From assembly GCA_002372735.1 (NCBI GenBank), contig DFIE01000169.1:1-17924 (forward strand): a stretch of 17,924 nt of DNA. Reading direction: 5' to 3'. Below, one piece after another: positions 1 through 6,337 of the stretch. Source of the DNA: Clostridiales bacterium UBA3705. GTDB taxonomy: Bacteria; Bacillota_A; Clostridia; Oscillospirales; Oscillospiraceae. The translations under genes and the position numbers were made by a program. Below the pieces are notes generated by a model. That model ran no database searches. It was not told where the DNA came from and was given only the letters and a program-made list of their open reading frames with translations. Each line of letters starts with the position of its first letter. The first letter of the stretch is position 1.

Positions 1-408
1 GTTGGACAGGATCAGGCCGCCCACAGAGTAGGTGACGGTGGAGTTCTCCTTGACCCGCCAGTCGGTGACCTTCAGGTACTGGTCCACCACGGACTTATAG
101 TCCAGCATGGTGGCGGAGACGTTGCGCAGCTTCTCCCGCTGGCGGCGGTAGAGAATGTACGCCTTGGCCACGTCCTCGTAGCCGGCGCGGCCCAGGACGG
201 ACTCCACAGAGTCCTGGATGTCCTCCACGGCGATCTTGTTGTCCTTGATCTTGCTCTGGAAGTCGGCAGTCACCTTCAGGGCAAGGAAGTCGATGGTGTC
301 TTCGTTGTACTGCTTCTGCTTGGCGTCAAAGGCCTTTTTGATGGCCGTGGTAATCTTGCTGATGTCAAAGTCTACCACCTTATCGGTGCGCTTTACTACG
401 TGGTACAT
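1..408 (-). CDS. nrdD: Anaerobic ribonucleoside-triphosphate reductase, N-terminal part (runs off the left edge)
   Basis: Class III ribonucleotide reductase, which reduces ribonucleoside triphosphates to dNTPs with a glycyl radical in anaerobic cells. Only the first 136 codons lie in the window and the gene continues beyond position 1. I translated this open frame directly. It begins MYHVVKRTDKVVDFDISK and continues through an ATP-cone domain (about residues 3-95) with the usual 'I..AI.KAF' and 'VEDIQDSVESVLGRAGYEDVA' pattern followed by AYILYRRQREK. It then enters the start of the catalytic domain (SVGGLIL). The ATP cone is the allosteric activity site. The ATG at 406-408 is preceded by AAGGAGA with about 7 nt spacing. 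nrdG, which encodes its activase, lies 78 nt upstream on the same strand, and I see no terminator in the gap, so the two are probably cotranscribed. Certain in family; the glycyl-radical C-terminus is not visible. Confidence 0.93.
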   Translation of the reverse strand, partial: MYHVVKRTDKVVDFDISKITTAIKKAFDAKQKQYNEDTIDFLALKVTADFQSKIKDNKIAVEDIQDSVESVLGRAGYEDVAKAYILYRRQREKLRNVSATMLDYKSVVDQYLKVTDWRVKENSTVTYSVGGLILSN

Positions 409-486
409 AGTCGTTCTCCTTCTTTCTTTCAGGTTGGCAGGATGATTGTATCATGAAAAGTGGGTCATATTCCGGACAGTTCGGGC

Positions 487-1179
487 TCAGAGATCCACGC
501 CCCGGAGCTGCGCCCCGGGTACCCAGGGCAGCACCGCCTGCAGGCAGGCCTTGGCCTTCTCCGGCGAGGCTGCGTGCATGCCGCCGGCCAGAATGTCGCC
601 GGAATCCACAAAGCCCTGGATGAAGTACCGCTTGGTGCCCGCAATCCAGCGGCCGATGGCGGCAAAATCCTCCGGCTCGTGGAGCTCGTCCACCAGGGTG
701 GTGCGCAGCTCATAGGGGGTGGCGCCTGCCTTTAACAGGGCAAGGCTTTGCTCCACCTGGGGCAGGATGCCCGATACACCGGCAGTCAGCTCGTACTTTT
801 CCCGGCTGTTTTTGATGTCCATGGCCACATAGTCGGCCAGGCCCCGGTCCAGGATCTCTCCCAGCCGGTCCGGGAAGGCCCCGTTGGTATCCAGCTTCAC
901 CGCAAAGCCCATGGCCCGGATGTCCTCCAGCAGGGCGGGCATGTCCGGGTGCAGCAGCGGCTCGCCGCCGGTGATGGCAACCCCGTCCAAAAGGCCCCGG
1001 CGCTTGGAAAGGAAGGCAAAAAAATCCTCCTGGCTGAGCTCCGGCACCGCCGGCTGGACCACCAGGGAGCTGTTGTGACAGAAGGGACAGCGGAAGTTGC
1101 AGCCCACGGTGAACACCGTGCAGGCAACCCGCCCCGGAAAGTCCAGCAGCGTCATTTTTTGCAGTCCGCCCAGCTTCAT
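487..1179 (-). CDS. nrdG: Anaerobic ribonucleotide reductase activating protein (radical SAM)
   Basis: 230-residue radical SAM activase that generates the glycyl radical on NrdD using S-adenosylmethionine and a [4Fe-4S] cluster. The cluster motif CxxxCxxC is seen at residues 27-34 (C27, C31, C34, in VGCNFRCPFCHNSS). The SAM-contacting GGEP motif is at 71-74 (AITGGEPLLHP). It begins MKLGGLQKMTLLDFPG, typical of the longer NrdG-like activases of Clostridia, which exceed the roughly 155-residue E. coli NrdG. The reading frame is open 41 codons further upstream, but that stretch covers the promoter and operator region. The ATG at 1177-1179 has AGGAGGG 6 nt upstream, so I chose it. The order nrdG before nrdD is the reverse of the E. 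coli operon. Its promoter carries an NrdR-box-like site and DnaA-box-like repeats, listed separately. Confidence 0.93.
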   Translation of the reverse strand: MKLGGLQKMTLLDFPGRVACTVFTVGCNFRCPFCHNSSLVVQPAVPELSQEDFFAFLSKRRGLLDGVAITGGEPLLHPDMPALLEDIRAMGFAVKLDTNGAFPDRLGEILDRGLADYVAMDIKNSREKYELTAGVSGILPQVEQSLALLKAGATPYELRTTLVDELHEPEDFAAIGRWIAGTKRYFIQGFVDSGDILAGGMHAASPEKAKACLQAVLPWVPGAQLRGVDL

Positions 1180-1191
1180 TTGCGGCCCTCC

Positions 1192-1234
1192 TGTGGAAAG
1201 AAATGTGGATAACCTGTGGGAAGCTTGTGGATTG
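1192..1234 (-). promoter_or_regulatory. Row of four DnaA-box-like elements in the nrdG leader
   Basis: On the minus strand a perfect DnaA box TTATCCACA occupies 1204-1212. Variants lie at 1226-1234 (CAATCCACA, 7/9), 1215-1223 (CTTCCCACA, 6/9) and 1192-1200 (CTTTCCACA, 7/9). All have the same orientation, and their starts are spaced 12, 11 and 11 bp, close to one helical turn each. The last one abuts the nrdG ribosome binding site. DnaA control of ribonucleotide reductase genes is known from E. coli nrdAB. A role here is inferred. Confidence 0.5.
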
Positions 1235-1248
1235 CCGGTGTGTTCAAA

Positions 1249-1264
1249 CCACAAGATGTTGTGT
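1249..1264 (-). promoter_or_regulatory. NrdR-box-like palindrome
   Basis: Minus-strand ACACAACATCTTGTGG matches the known NrdR-box pattern ACACwAyATaTwGTGt at 14 of 16 positions. It lies just downstream of the predicted transcription start, where binding would block transcription. NrdR is the ATP/dATP-sensing repressor of ribonucleotide reductase operons and usually binds two boxes about three helical turns apart. At a 32-bp shift (1281-1296, between the -35 and -10) there is only a weak match of about half the positions, so a partner box is uncertain. Confidence 0.65.
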
Positions 1265-1273
1265 CCGTGTAAT

Positions 1274-1302
1274 AGGATACCCCCAAGAATTGGATTTGTC
1301 AA
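1274..1302 (-). promoter_or_regulatory. Sigma-A-type promoter of nrdG-nrdD
   Basis: On the minus strand, TTGACA (1297-1302) is a perfect -35 element, separated by exactly 17 nt from TATCCT (1274-1279) as the -10 element. The expected transcription start is near 1267, giving a leader of about 88 nt before the nrdG ATG. The 237-nt gap between the kinase gene and nrdG contains this promoter, the kinase terminator, a duplicated 16-bp element and the operator-like sites below. Assignment is from sequence match only. Confidence 0.8.
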
Positions 1303-1337
1303 GCCCTATTTTCTTTTTTTGTTGTCAAGTCCTATTT
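1296..1337. repeat. Direct repeat of a 16-bp element around the nrdG -35 region
   Basis: On the plus strand TTGTCAAGCCCTATTT (1296-1311) recurs as TTGTCAAGTCCTATTT (1322-1337), with one mismatch in 16 and a 26-bp period, separated by an AT-rich run. Both copies contain TTGACA when read on the minus strand. Only the promoter-proximal copy has a suitably spaced -10. The distal copy may be a binding site or a promoter remnant. Confidence 0.6.
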
Positions 1338-1352
1338 CCAAAAATAGCATAC

Positions 1353-1406
1353 AAAAAACCGCCCCCGTCCACCCTGCCCCTTTGGCAAAGGTGTACGAAG
1401 GGCGGT
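1353..1406 (-). terminator. Intrinsic terminator after the histidine kinase gene
   Basis: On the minus strand, 11 nt past the kinase stop, ACCGCCC (1400-1406) pairs with GGGCGGT (1358-1364) around a long partly self-complementary loop. A run of six T follows (1353-1358). It separates the trmB-regulator-kinase operon from the nrdG promoter. Confidence 0.65.
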
Positions 1407-1416
1407 ACGCTTGCCC

Positions 1417-2943
1417 CTATTTGGGGGGCTCGGGTAGCTCCAGCCAGAACATGACCAGCCCGTCCGGCAGGTTTTCGCAGCCGCAGCCCAACCCCAGCCG
1501 GTCCAGATTGCCCTTGACAATGCTGAGCCCCAGCCCCGCCTCCCCGTGGGAGCGCTGGCGGGCGGCATCCCCCCGGTAGAGCTTATCCCAGATCTTGGGC
1601 AGCTCCTCCGCCGGGATGGGGGCCGAGGAGTTGGCCACGCACAGGCGGCTGCCCTCCGCCCCGGATTCGTACCACAGGCGGATCAGATTGCCGCCGTTGA
1701 GGTGGAACACCGCGTTTTGCACGTAGTTGATCAGCACCTGGCGGATGCTCTCATAGTCGGTAAACACCGGCAGCGCCGGGGGCAGCGTCCGCTCCAGCCG
1801 GATGTGCCGGCGCTGGATTTCGGGCTGGAAGAGGGTGAGCACCTGGTCCACCAGGGGCACCAGGTCAAAGGACTCGGGCTTGATGGGGATCTCCCCGCTC
1901 TCCACCCGGGAGATGGCCAGCAGCTTCGACACCAGCACCTGCATATGCTCGCTCTCCTCCACAATGGTGGACACGTAGCGCTGGCGCTGGGTCTCGGTTT
2001 GGGCCACCCCCTCCAGCAGGCCCTCGGCATAGCCGGAGATCACAGCGATGGGGGTTTTCAGGTCGTGGGAGAGGTTGGCGATCAGCTCGGTGGTGAGCTG
2101 CTGCTGCCGGGTGCGCCGGGCCAGCTCCTGCTGGAGCAGGTCGTTGCTCTGCTGCAGCTGGGTGATGTTGCTCTGCAGCTGATCGGCCATCTGGTTGATG
2201 CTGCGGGCCATCTCGTTGATTTCCAGGCTGTGGGCCTCGCCGCAGCGCCTGGAGAAATCCAGCCGGGCCACCTGGGTGGAGATCTGCACAATTTCATCCA
2301 TGGGCCGCAGCAGCAGCCGGGTGCAGTAGTACAAGCCCCCCAAAGACAGCAGCCAGCTGATCAGGTTGATGATCAGCACGAACCGGGAGGCCAATGAGAT
2401 GGCGGTGTTGGTGGACTCAATGGGCAGATGGAGCAGGTAGTAATAACCGTTTTCCCGGCCCAGCAGCAGCATGGAGCGGCTGGAGAGGGGAAAATGCCTG
2501 GGGCTGGGGTTACGGTCGGTGTTGGTGGAGAAAAGGCTGCCGTCCCGCTCCTCCAGGGCGGTGTCCACCTCTTGGATCAGGCGGCCGATGTCCCGCTGCA
2601 GGTGGTCGGAGTCGGTCTCCTCCTCCGGCCCCTCCTTTGGAGGGGGCACATCCAGCTCCTCCAGGTCGCTGAACACCAGGCTCCGGTCCGCCTGCCGGAT
2701 CACAATGACCCGGATGCCCCGGCGGTGCAGCTGGGGCAGGGCGGCAGCCTGGTAATCGTTGCGCTCCAGGGTCTCCAGGCCCTGGGTCAGCTCCTTGCGC
2801 AGGGTGTTAAAGTAAAACCCGGTGAGCAGATAGCGGAAGGAAAAGCTGAGCAGCAGGGCGTTGACCAGCAGGATCGCCCCGGTCAGCAGCGACAGCAGCA
2901 GCATCAGCCGGGGCTTGCTCCGGGCGGACTTCCCCCGGGCCAT
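1417..2943 (-). CDS. Membrane sensor histidine kinase (HAMP, HisKA, HATPase; VanS-like)
   Basis: 508-residue two-component sensor kinase. A first membrane helix lies at about 13-36 (LMLLLSLLTGAILLVNALLL), an extracytoplasmic sensor region at about 40-185, and a second helix at about 187-207. They are followed by a HAMP linker at about 208-260 and a glutamine-rich coiled coil at 255-283. The dimerisation/phosphoacceptor domain has the H box ANLSHDLKTP with H293. The ATPase domain has the N box INYVQNAVF (405-413) and a G box GEAGLGLSIV (467-476). The first G box is the NSSAPIPAEELPKIWDKLYR variant seen in VanS-type Firmicute kinases instead of DxGxG. Its ATG lies one base after the response regulator stop (TGA-C-ATG), so the pair is translationally coupled and almost surely cognate. 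The signal is unknown: the sensor region has no domain I recognise, and no obvious target gene is adjacent. Confidence 0.93.
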   Translation of the reverse strand: MARGKSARSKPRLMLLLSLLTGAILLVNALLLSFSFRYLLTGFYFNTLRKELTQGLETLERNDYQAAALPQLHRRGIRVIVIRQADRSLVFSDLEELDVPPPKEGPEEETDSDHLQRDIGRLIQEVDTALEERDGSLFSTNTDRNPSPRHFPLSSRSMLLLGRENGYYYLLHLPIESTNTAISLASRFVLIINLISWLLSLGGLYYCTRLLLRPMDEIVQISTQVARLDFSRRCGEAHSLEINEMARSINQMADQLQSNITQLQQSNDLLQQELARRTRQQQLTTELIANLSHDLKTPIAVISGYAEGLLEGVAQTETQRQRYVSTIVEESEHMQVLVSKLLAISRVESGEIPIKPESFDLVPLVDQVLTLFQPEIQRRHIRLERTLPPALPVFTDYESIRQVLINYVQNAVFHLNGGNLIRLWYESGAEGSRLCVANSSAPIPAEELPKIWDKLYRGDAARQRSHGEAGLGLSIVKGNLDRLGLGCGCENLPDGLVMFWLELPEPPK

Positions 2944-2944
2944 G

Positions 2945-3613
2945 TCAGCGCTTCTCCAGCAGATAGCCCCGGCTGCGCACAGTGCGCAGGGCCTCCCCGC
3001 AGGGGCCCAGCTTCATGCGCAGATTCTTCACATGGGTGTCCACGGTGCGGCCGTCGCCGTAAAAGTCCGTGTTCCACACCGCGTGGAGGATCTGCTCCCT
3101 GGACTTGACCACATTGGGGCTCTGGGCCAAAAACAGCAGCAGGTCAAACTCCTTGGGCGTCAGGGCCACGGGCTGGCCCCCGCAGCTGACAGACTTGCCC
3201 AACAGGTCAATCACAATCTCGTCCACCACCAGGCGCTCCCGCTGGGGGGCAGTGCGCTCCACCGCCGCCCGGATCCGGGCCATAAAGGCCCGCATCTTCA
3301 CCGGCTTGGAGACAAAGTCGTCCGCGCCGCAGCGGAAGCAGAGGATTTCGCTCTCCTCGTCGTCCCGGGCGGTGACAATGAGAATGGGCACCCGGGAGAA
3401 GCTGCGCATCTCCCGGCAGGCCTCCACCCCGTCCATGCCGGGCATCATGATATCGATGATCACAAGGCCGGCGTCGGTGTGCTGGCGCAGCAGGTCCACC
3501 GCCTCACGGCCGTTGGCGGCCTCCAGAACGGTGAAGCCCTCATTGGCAAGAAAATCGTGGACAATCAGGCGCCACCGCTCCTCGTCGTCCGCAAGAATGA
3601 TCTTGGTGCTCAT
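2945..3613 (-). CDS. OmpR/PhoB-family response regulator
   Basis: 222-residue DNA-binding response regulator partnered with the downstream kinase. The receiver domain (about 3-117) shows the acidic pair D9/D10, the phosphoacceptor D54 in VIIDIMMPGMDG, T81 in LIVTARDD and K103 in FVSKPVKM. The C-terminal winged helix (about 127-221) has the typical VALTPKEFDLLLFLAQ, VDTHVKNLRMKLG and VRSRGYLL signatures of transcription-activating OmpR-type regulators. The frame is open 59 codons upstream, but the ATG at 3611-3613 gives the canonical MSTKIILADDE start and overlaps the trmB stop in ATGA. A longer start would overlap trmB by about 180 bp and lacks family support. The family is certain; the regulon is unknown. 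Confidence 0.95.
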   Translation of the reverse strand: MSTKIILADDEERWRLIVHDFLANEGFTVLEAANGREAVDLLRQHTDAGLVIIDIMMPGMDGVEACREMRSFSRVPILIVTARDDEESEILCFRCGADDFVSKPVKMRAFMARIRAAVERTAPQRERLVVDEIVIDLLGKSVSCGGQPVALTPKEFDLLLFLAQSPNVVKSREQILHAVWNTDFYGDGRTVDTHVKNLRMKLGPCGEALRTVRSRGYLLEKR

Positions 3614-4269
3614 GGTGTCTCCTCCCCTGTCTGAATTGGCATCAGAATCTCGCAGCGGTGAATGGGGGTGCCCAGGGCGTAGAATTTTTCCTCGTAGCCG
3701 GTCATGATGCCCACCGGGCCGTCCCGGTGCAGATCGTCGGTGACGTTTTGCACCGGGTAGCCGTACTGGGCAAATTCCTCCAGCGACCACTGAAAGAGCT
3801 TTTCATTGTCAGTTTTAAAGTGGATCTCCCCCTCCGGCCGCAGCACCCGGCGGTACTTTGCCAGGAAGGTGTGATAGGTCAGCCGGCGCTTGGCGTTCTT
3901 GCTGCGGGGCCAGGGATCGCAGAAGTTCAGATAGATCAGATCCACCTCGCCGGGGGCGAAGTATTCCTCCAGGTCCGCCGCGTCCACCGACAGAAAGAGC
4001 ACGTTCTTCAGCCCCATGGCCACCGCCTTTTCCATGGCCAGGACCAGGGCCTCCCGGACCTTCTCCACCGCCACAAAGAGCACATGGGGCTCCAGGGCGG
4101 CGGTTTCTACGGTAAACTTGCCCTTGCCGCAGCCGATCTCCAGCCGCAGGGCCTCCGCCCCGGGCAGCAGGGCCCGCCAGTTGCCCCGGTGCTGCCCGGG
4201 GTCCTTGATCCAGACCGCCGCGCAGGCCTCCATACGGGGCTCCAGATTGGGACGTTTTCTCATTCGCAT
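3610..4269 (-). CDS. trmB: tRNA (guanine-N7-)-methyltransferase
   Basis: 219-residue SAM-dependent methyltransferase that makes m7G46 in the tRNA variable loop. The SAM-binding motif EIGCGKGKF (44-52) and the hallmark NFCDPWPRSKNAKRRL (115-130) are visible. The latter is the TrmB 'DPWPK..H.KRR' signature. Family positions FKTDN (about 171-175) and a C-terminal T.YE.K segment (TGYEEKF) are also present. The ATG at 4267-4269 has GGAGG 7 nt upstream. The internal Met two codons later is too far from it. It is the first gene of an operon: its TGA overlaps the ATG of the response regulator. A strong extended -10 promoter lies 34 nt upstream. Linking a housekeeping tRNA-modification gene to a two-component system is unusual but may only be operon convenience. 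Confidence 0.95.
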   Translation of the reverse strand: MRMRKRPNLEPRMEACAAVWIKDPGQHRGNWRALLPGAEALRLEIGCGKGKFTVETAALEPHVLFVAVEKVREALVLAMEKAVAMGLKNVLFLSVDAADLEEYFAPGEVDLIYLNFCDPWPRSKNAKRRLTYHTFLAKYRRVLRPEGEIHFKTDNEKLFQWSLEEFAQYGYPVQNVTDDLHRDGPVGIMTGYEEKFYALGTPIHRCEILMPIQTGEETP

Positions 4270-4302
4270 GGGAGTTCCTCCAAAATGACAGTATTTCAGT
4301 TT

Positions 4303-4331
4303 ATTATATCAGAAAATCCACCGTTCGGCAA
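4303..4331 (-). promoter_or_regulatory. Promoter of trmB-regulator-kinase operon
   Basis: Minus-strand TTGCCG (4326-4331), a 17-nt spacer and a perfect TATAAT (4303-4308) preceded by TG one base upstream (extended -10). The predicted start is near 4296, giving a leader of under 30 nt. It is back to back with the carboxylesterase promoter. Confidence 0.8.
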
Positions 4332-4363
4332 GGCCCGGATTGTGGAGTTTTTCGGCAATCTGC

Positions 4364-4392
4364 TTGCATTCTCCCGGGCTTTGTGCTACGAT
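4364..4392 (+). promoter_or_regulatory. Promoter of the carboxylesterase gene
   Basis: Plus-strand TTGCAT (4364-4369), a 17-nt spacer and TACGAT (4387-4392) with an upstream TG (extended -10). The predicted start is near 4399, followed by GAGGAG and the ATG at 4420. The -35 element is weak, so this is less certain than the trmB promoter. Confidence 0.6.
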
Positions 4393-4419
4393 GAAAAAAA
4401 CTTGTGAGGAGACCGGGCA

Positions 4420-6255
4420 ATGAAAAAGCAGCATCTTGTATTGTTCTGGATTGTATGGATTCTCACCGCCGCCCTCAGCGGGGCGCTGTTTCTGCTGGGC
4501 AGGATCAACCTGCCGGGCTGGCTGCTGTGGCTGGGCGCCCTGGCGGCCTGGGCGGTGCTGCGGCTGCGGCTGCTGGCCGGCCGGGGCTTCGGCTGGCGGC
4601 TGCTGGCCTTTTGTGCCGCGGCGGCGGTGCTGGGGCTCGCCTTTCGGCTGGGCGGGCCCAGGGTGCAGCCTGTGCCCGCGGTGGCACACCCCAACCCCCA
4701 GGTGACCGGAGAGATCACCCTGGCCCAGGGCAGACTCACCGGTGTGTACACCGCCGACGGGGCGGTGGAGGTCTATGCCGGCATCCCCTATGCCCAGCCC
4801 CCGGTGGGAGACCTGCGGTGGAAGGAGCCCCAGCCGCCCCTGCCCTGGGAGGGGGTCCGGGCCTGCGACACCTTTGCCCCCATGAGTATGCAGAAGCGGA
4901 ACTCTCCCCTGTTCACCTCCCTGGCGGATCTGGCGGTGTACCACAAGTTCCGGCCGAAGCTCTGGGGCAACACCCTGGAGCCCATGAGCGAGGACTCCCT
5001 GTACCTGAACATCTGGAAGCCCGCAGGGAACCGGGCAGACCTGCCGGTGCTGGTCTACGTCCACGGCGGCTCCCTCACCACAGGCCAGCCCTCCTACGGG
5101 GAGTACAACGGCGAGACCCTGGCCCGGCACGGAGTGCTGGTGGTCAACTTCGGCTACCGGCTCAATGTGTTTGGCTACTATGCCAACCCGGCCCTGGCGG
5201 AGGAGTCCCCCAACGGCACCACCGGCAACTACGGGCTGCTGGACCAGATCCAGGCCCTGCGCTGGGTGCAGGAGAACATCCGCTCCTTCGGCGGCGACCC
5301 GGACAACGTGACCCTGGCAGGCGAGTCCGCAGGGGCCTCCTCGGTAAACGCCCTGTGTGTCTCCCCCCTGAGCCAGGGGCTCTTTACCCGGGCCATGGCC
5401 GCCTCCAGCGGGATTCTGGCCAAGGTGCCCTATCACACCTTCCGCTCCATGGAACAGGCCCTGGCGGACAACGCCGGCCTGCCCGCGGAGCAGAACGCCC
5501 CGACCCTGGCGCAGCTGCGGGCCCTGCCCGCCGAGACCCTGGTGAACACCGGCTGTGACAACAGCGCCATGACCGTGGACGGCTACGCCATTACCGAGCA
5601 GCCCTGGGAAACCTATGCCCGGGGGGCCAACCATGAGACTGCCCTGCTCCAGGGCTTTAACGCCCACGAGGCGGACGTGTTCAGCCTGACGGTGCCAGTG
5701 GACGAGGCCGACTATGTGGAAAAGCTCCGCCCCCTGTACGGCCAGTGGGCCGCCCAGGCCGCCGCCCTGGTCCCCCCCAGAGCCCAGGACGCCGCCTACC
5801 GCTATGTGATTGACCCGGGCGGCACCGCCAAGGGGGCCTATGACCAGGCGGTCTCCGCGGCATGGTTCCACTACAGCCACTACCGCTGGGCCGCGCTGCT
5901 GGAGGGCAGGCCCGTGTACACCTACTACTTTGACAAGGACAACCGGAGCCTGGGCTGCAACCACGCCGGAGAGCTGCCCTACTTTTACGGCAACCTGGAC
6001 CGGCATGCCTTCCTCTACGACGAGAGTGACCGGGCCCTGAGCGAGATGATTGTACAATATTATGTAAACTATATCAAAACCGGAGATCCCAACGGCCCGG
6101 GCCTGCCCCTGTGGCAGACCGCAGCCCAAGCCCCCGGCCGGGTGCTGGAGCTGGGCGAGCAGGTGCAGATGATCCCCGACCCCAGCCTGGAGCTCTATCC
6201 CCTGCTGGATCAGTACCAGGACAGCCTGGCACAGGAGGACGAGGCAGCCCCGTGA
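4420..6255 (+). CDS. Membrane-anchored type-B carboxylesterase/lipase
   Basis: 611-residue alpha/beta-hydrolase of the carboxylesterase type-B (COesterase) family, which hydrolyses carboxylic esters. The nucleophile elbow GESAGASS places catalytic S303. The oxyanion-hole HGG is at 215-217 (VYVHGGSL). The acid is probably E417 (GFNAHEADVF, the usual G.N..E..F) and the catalytic histidine H515 (NHAGELPYFYG). GIPYAQPPVGDLRW (121-134) and EDSLYLNIWKP (191-201) are classic family blocks. The unusual part is the first 80 residues, which hold three hydrophobic segments (about 8-27, 32-50 and 58-78) with an Arg-rich loop between the second and third. By the positive-inside rule this puts the catalytic domain outside the cell. 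It is the only plus-strand gene, with its own promoter, a GAGGAG site 11 nt before the ATG, and a terminator. The natural ester substrate is unknown. Confidence 0.92.
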   Translation: MKKQHLVLFWIVWILTAALSGALFLLGRINLPGWLLWLGALAAWAVLRLRLLAGRGFGWRLLAFCAAAAVLGLAFRLGGPRVQPVPAVAHPNPQVTGEITLAQGRLTGVYTADGAVEVYAGIPYAQPPVGDLRWKEPQPPLPWEGVRACDTFAPMSMQKRNSPLFTSLADLAVYHKFRPKLWGNTLEPMSEDSLYLNIWKPAGNRADLPVLVYVHGGSLTTGQPSYGEYNGETLARHGVLVVNFGYRLNVFGYYANPALAEESPNGTTGNYGLLDQIQALRWVQENIRSFGGDPDNVTLAGESAGASSVNALCVSPLSQGLFTRAMAASSGILAKVPYHTFRSMEQALADNAGLPAEQNAPTLAQLRALPAETLVNTGCDNSAMTVDGYAITEQPWETYARGANHETALLQGFNAHEADVFSLTVPVDEADYVEKLRPLYGQWAAQAAALVPPRAQDAAYRYVIDPGGTAKGAYDQAVSAAWFHYSHYRWAALLEGRPVYTYYFDKDNRSLGCNHAGELPYFYGNLDRHAFLYDESDRALSEMIVQYYVNYIKTGDPNGPGLPLWQTAAQAPGRVLELGEQVQMIPDPSLELYPLLDQYQDSLAQEDEAAP

Positions 6256-6270
6256 CCGGATCCGGCGCAA

Positions 6271-6310
6271 AAGAGTGCAGCCCCCGCAAGGGAGGCTGCA
6301 CTCTTTTTTT
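6271..6310. terminator. Bidirectional terminator between carboxylesterase and ade
   Basis: AAGAGTGCAGCC (6271-6282) pairs perfectly with GGCTGCACTCTT (6294-6305), with further CCC/GGG pairing around GCAA. Seven T follow on the plus strand (6304-6310), so it terminates the carboxylesterase. Read on the minus strand the hairpin is followed by four T, a weaker stop for the converging ade operon whose last codon is 27 nt away. Confidence 0.85.
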
Positions 6311-6337
6311 GATCCATTTCCGGCGCGTGGGGCAGTC

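Noticed and set aside
409..486. Separate promoter for nrdD (GATACAAT-like -10)
   Set aside because: No acceptable -35 at 16-18 nt. Cotranscription from the nrdG promoter is simpler.
1180..1302. Upstream extension of nrdG to 271 residues
   Set aside because: The extension would translate the promoter and operator region and lacks a binding site. The internal ATG has a good one.
3614..3790. Upstream extension of the response regulator
   Set aside because: Arg/Gly-rich translation antagonistic to the trmB frame. The canonical receiver start is at 3613.
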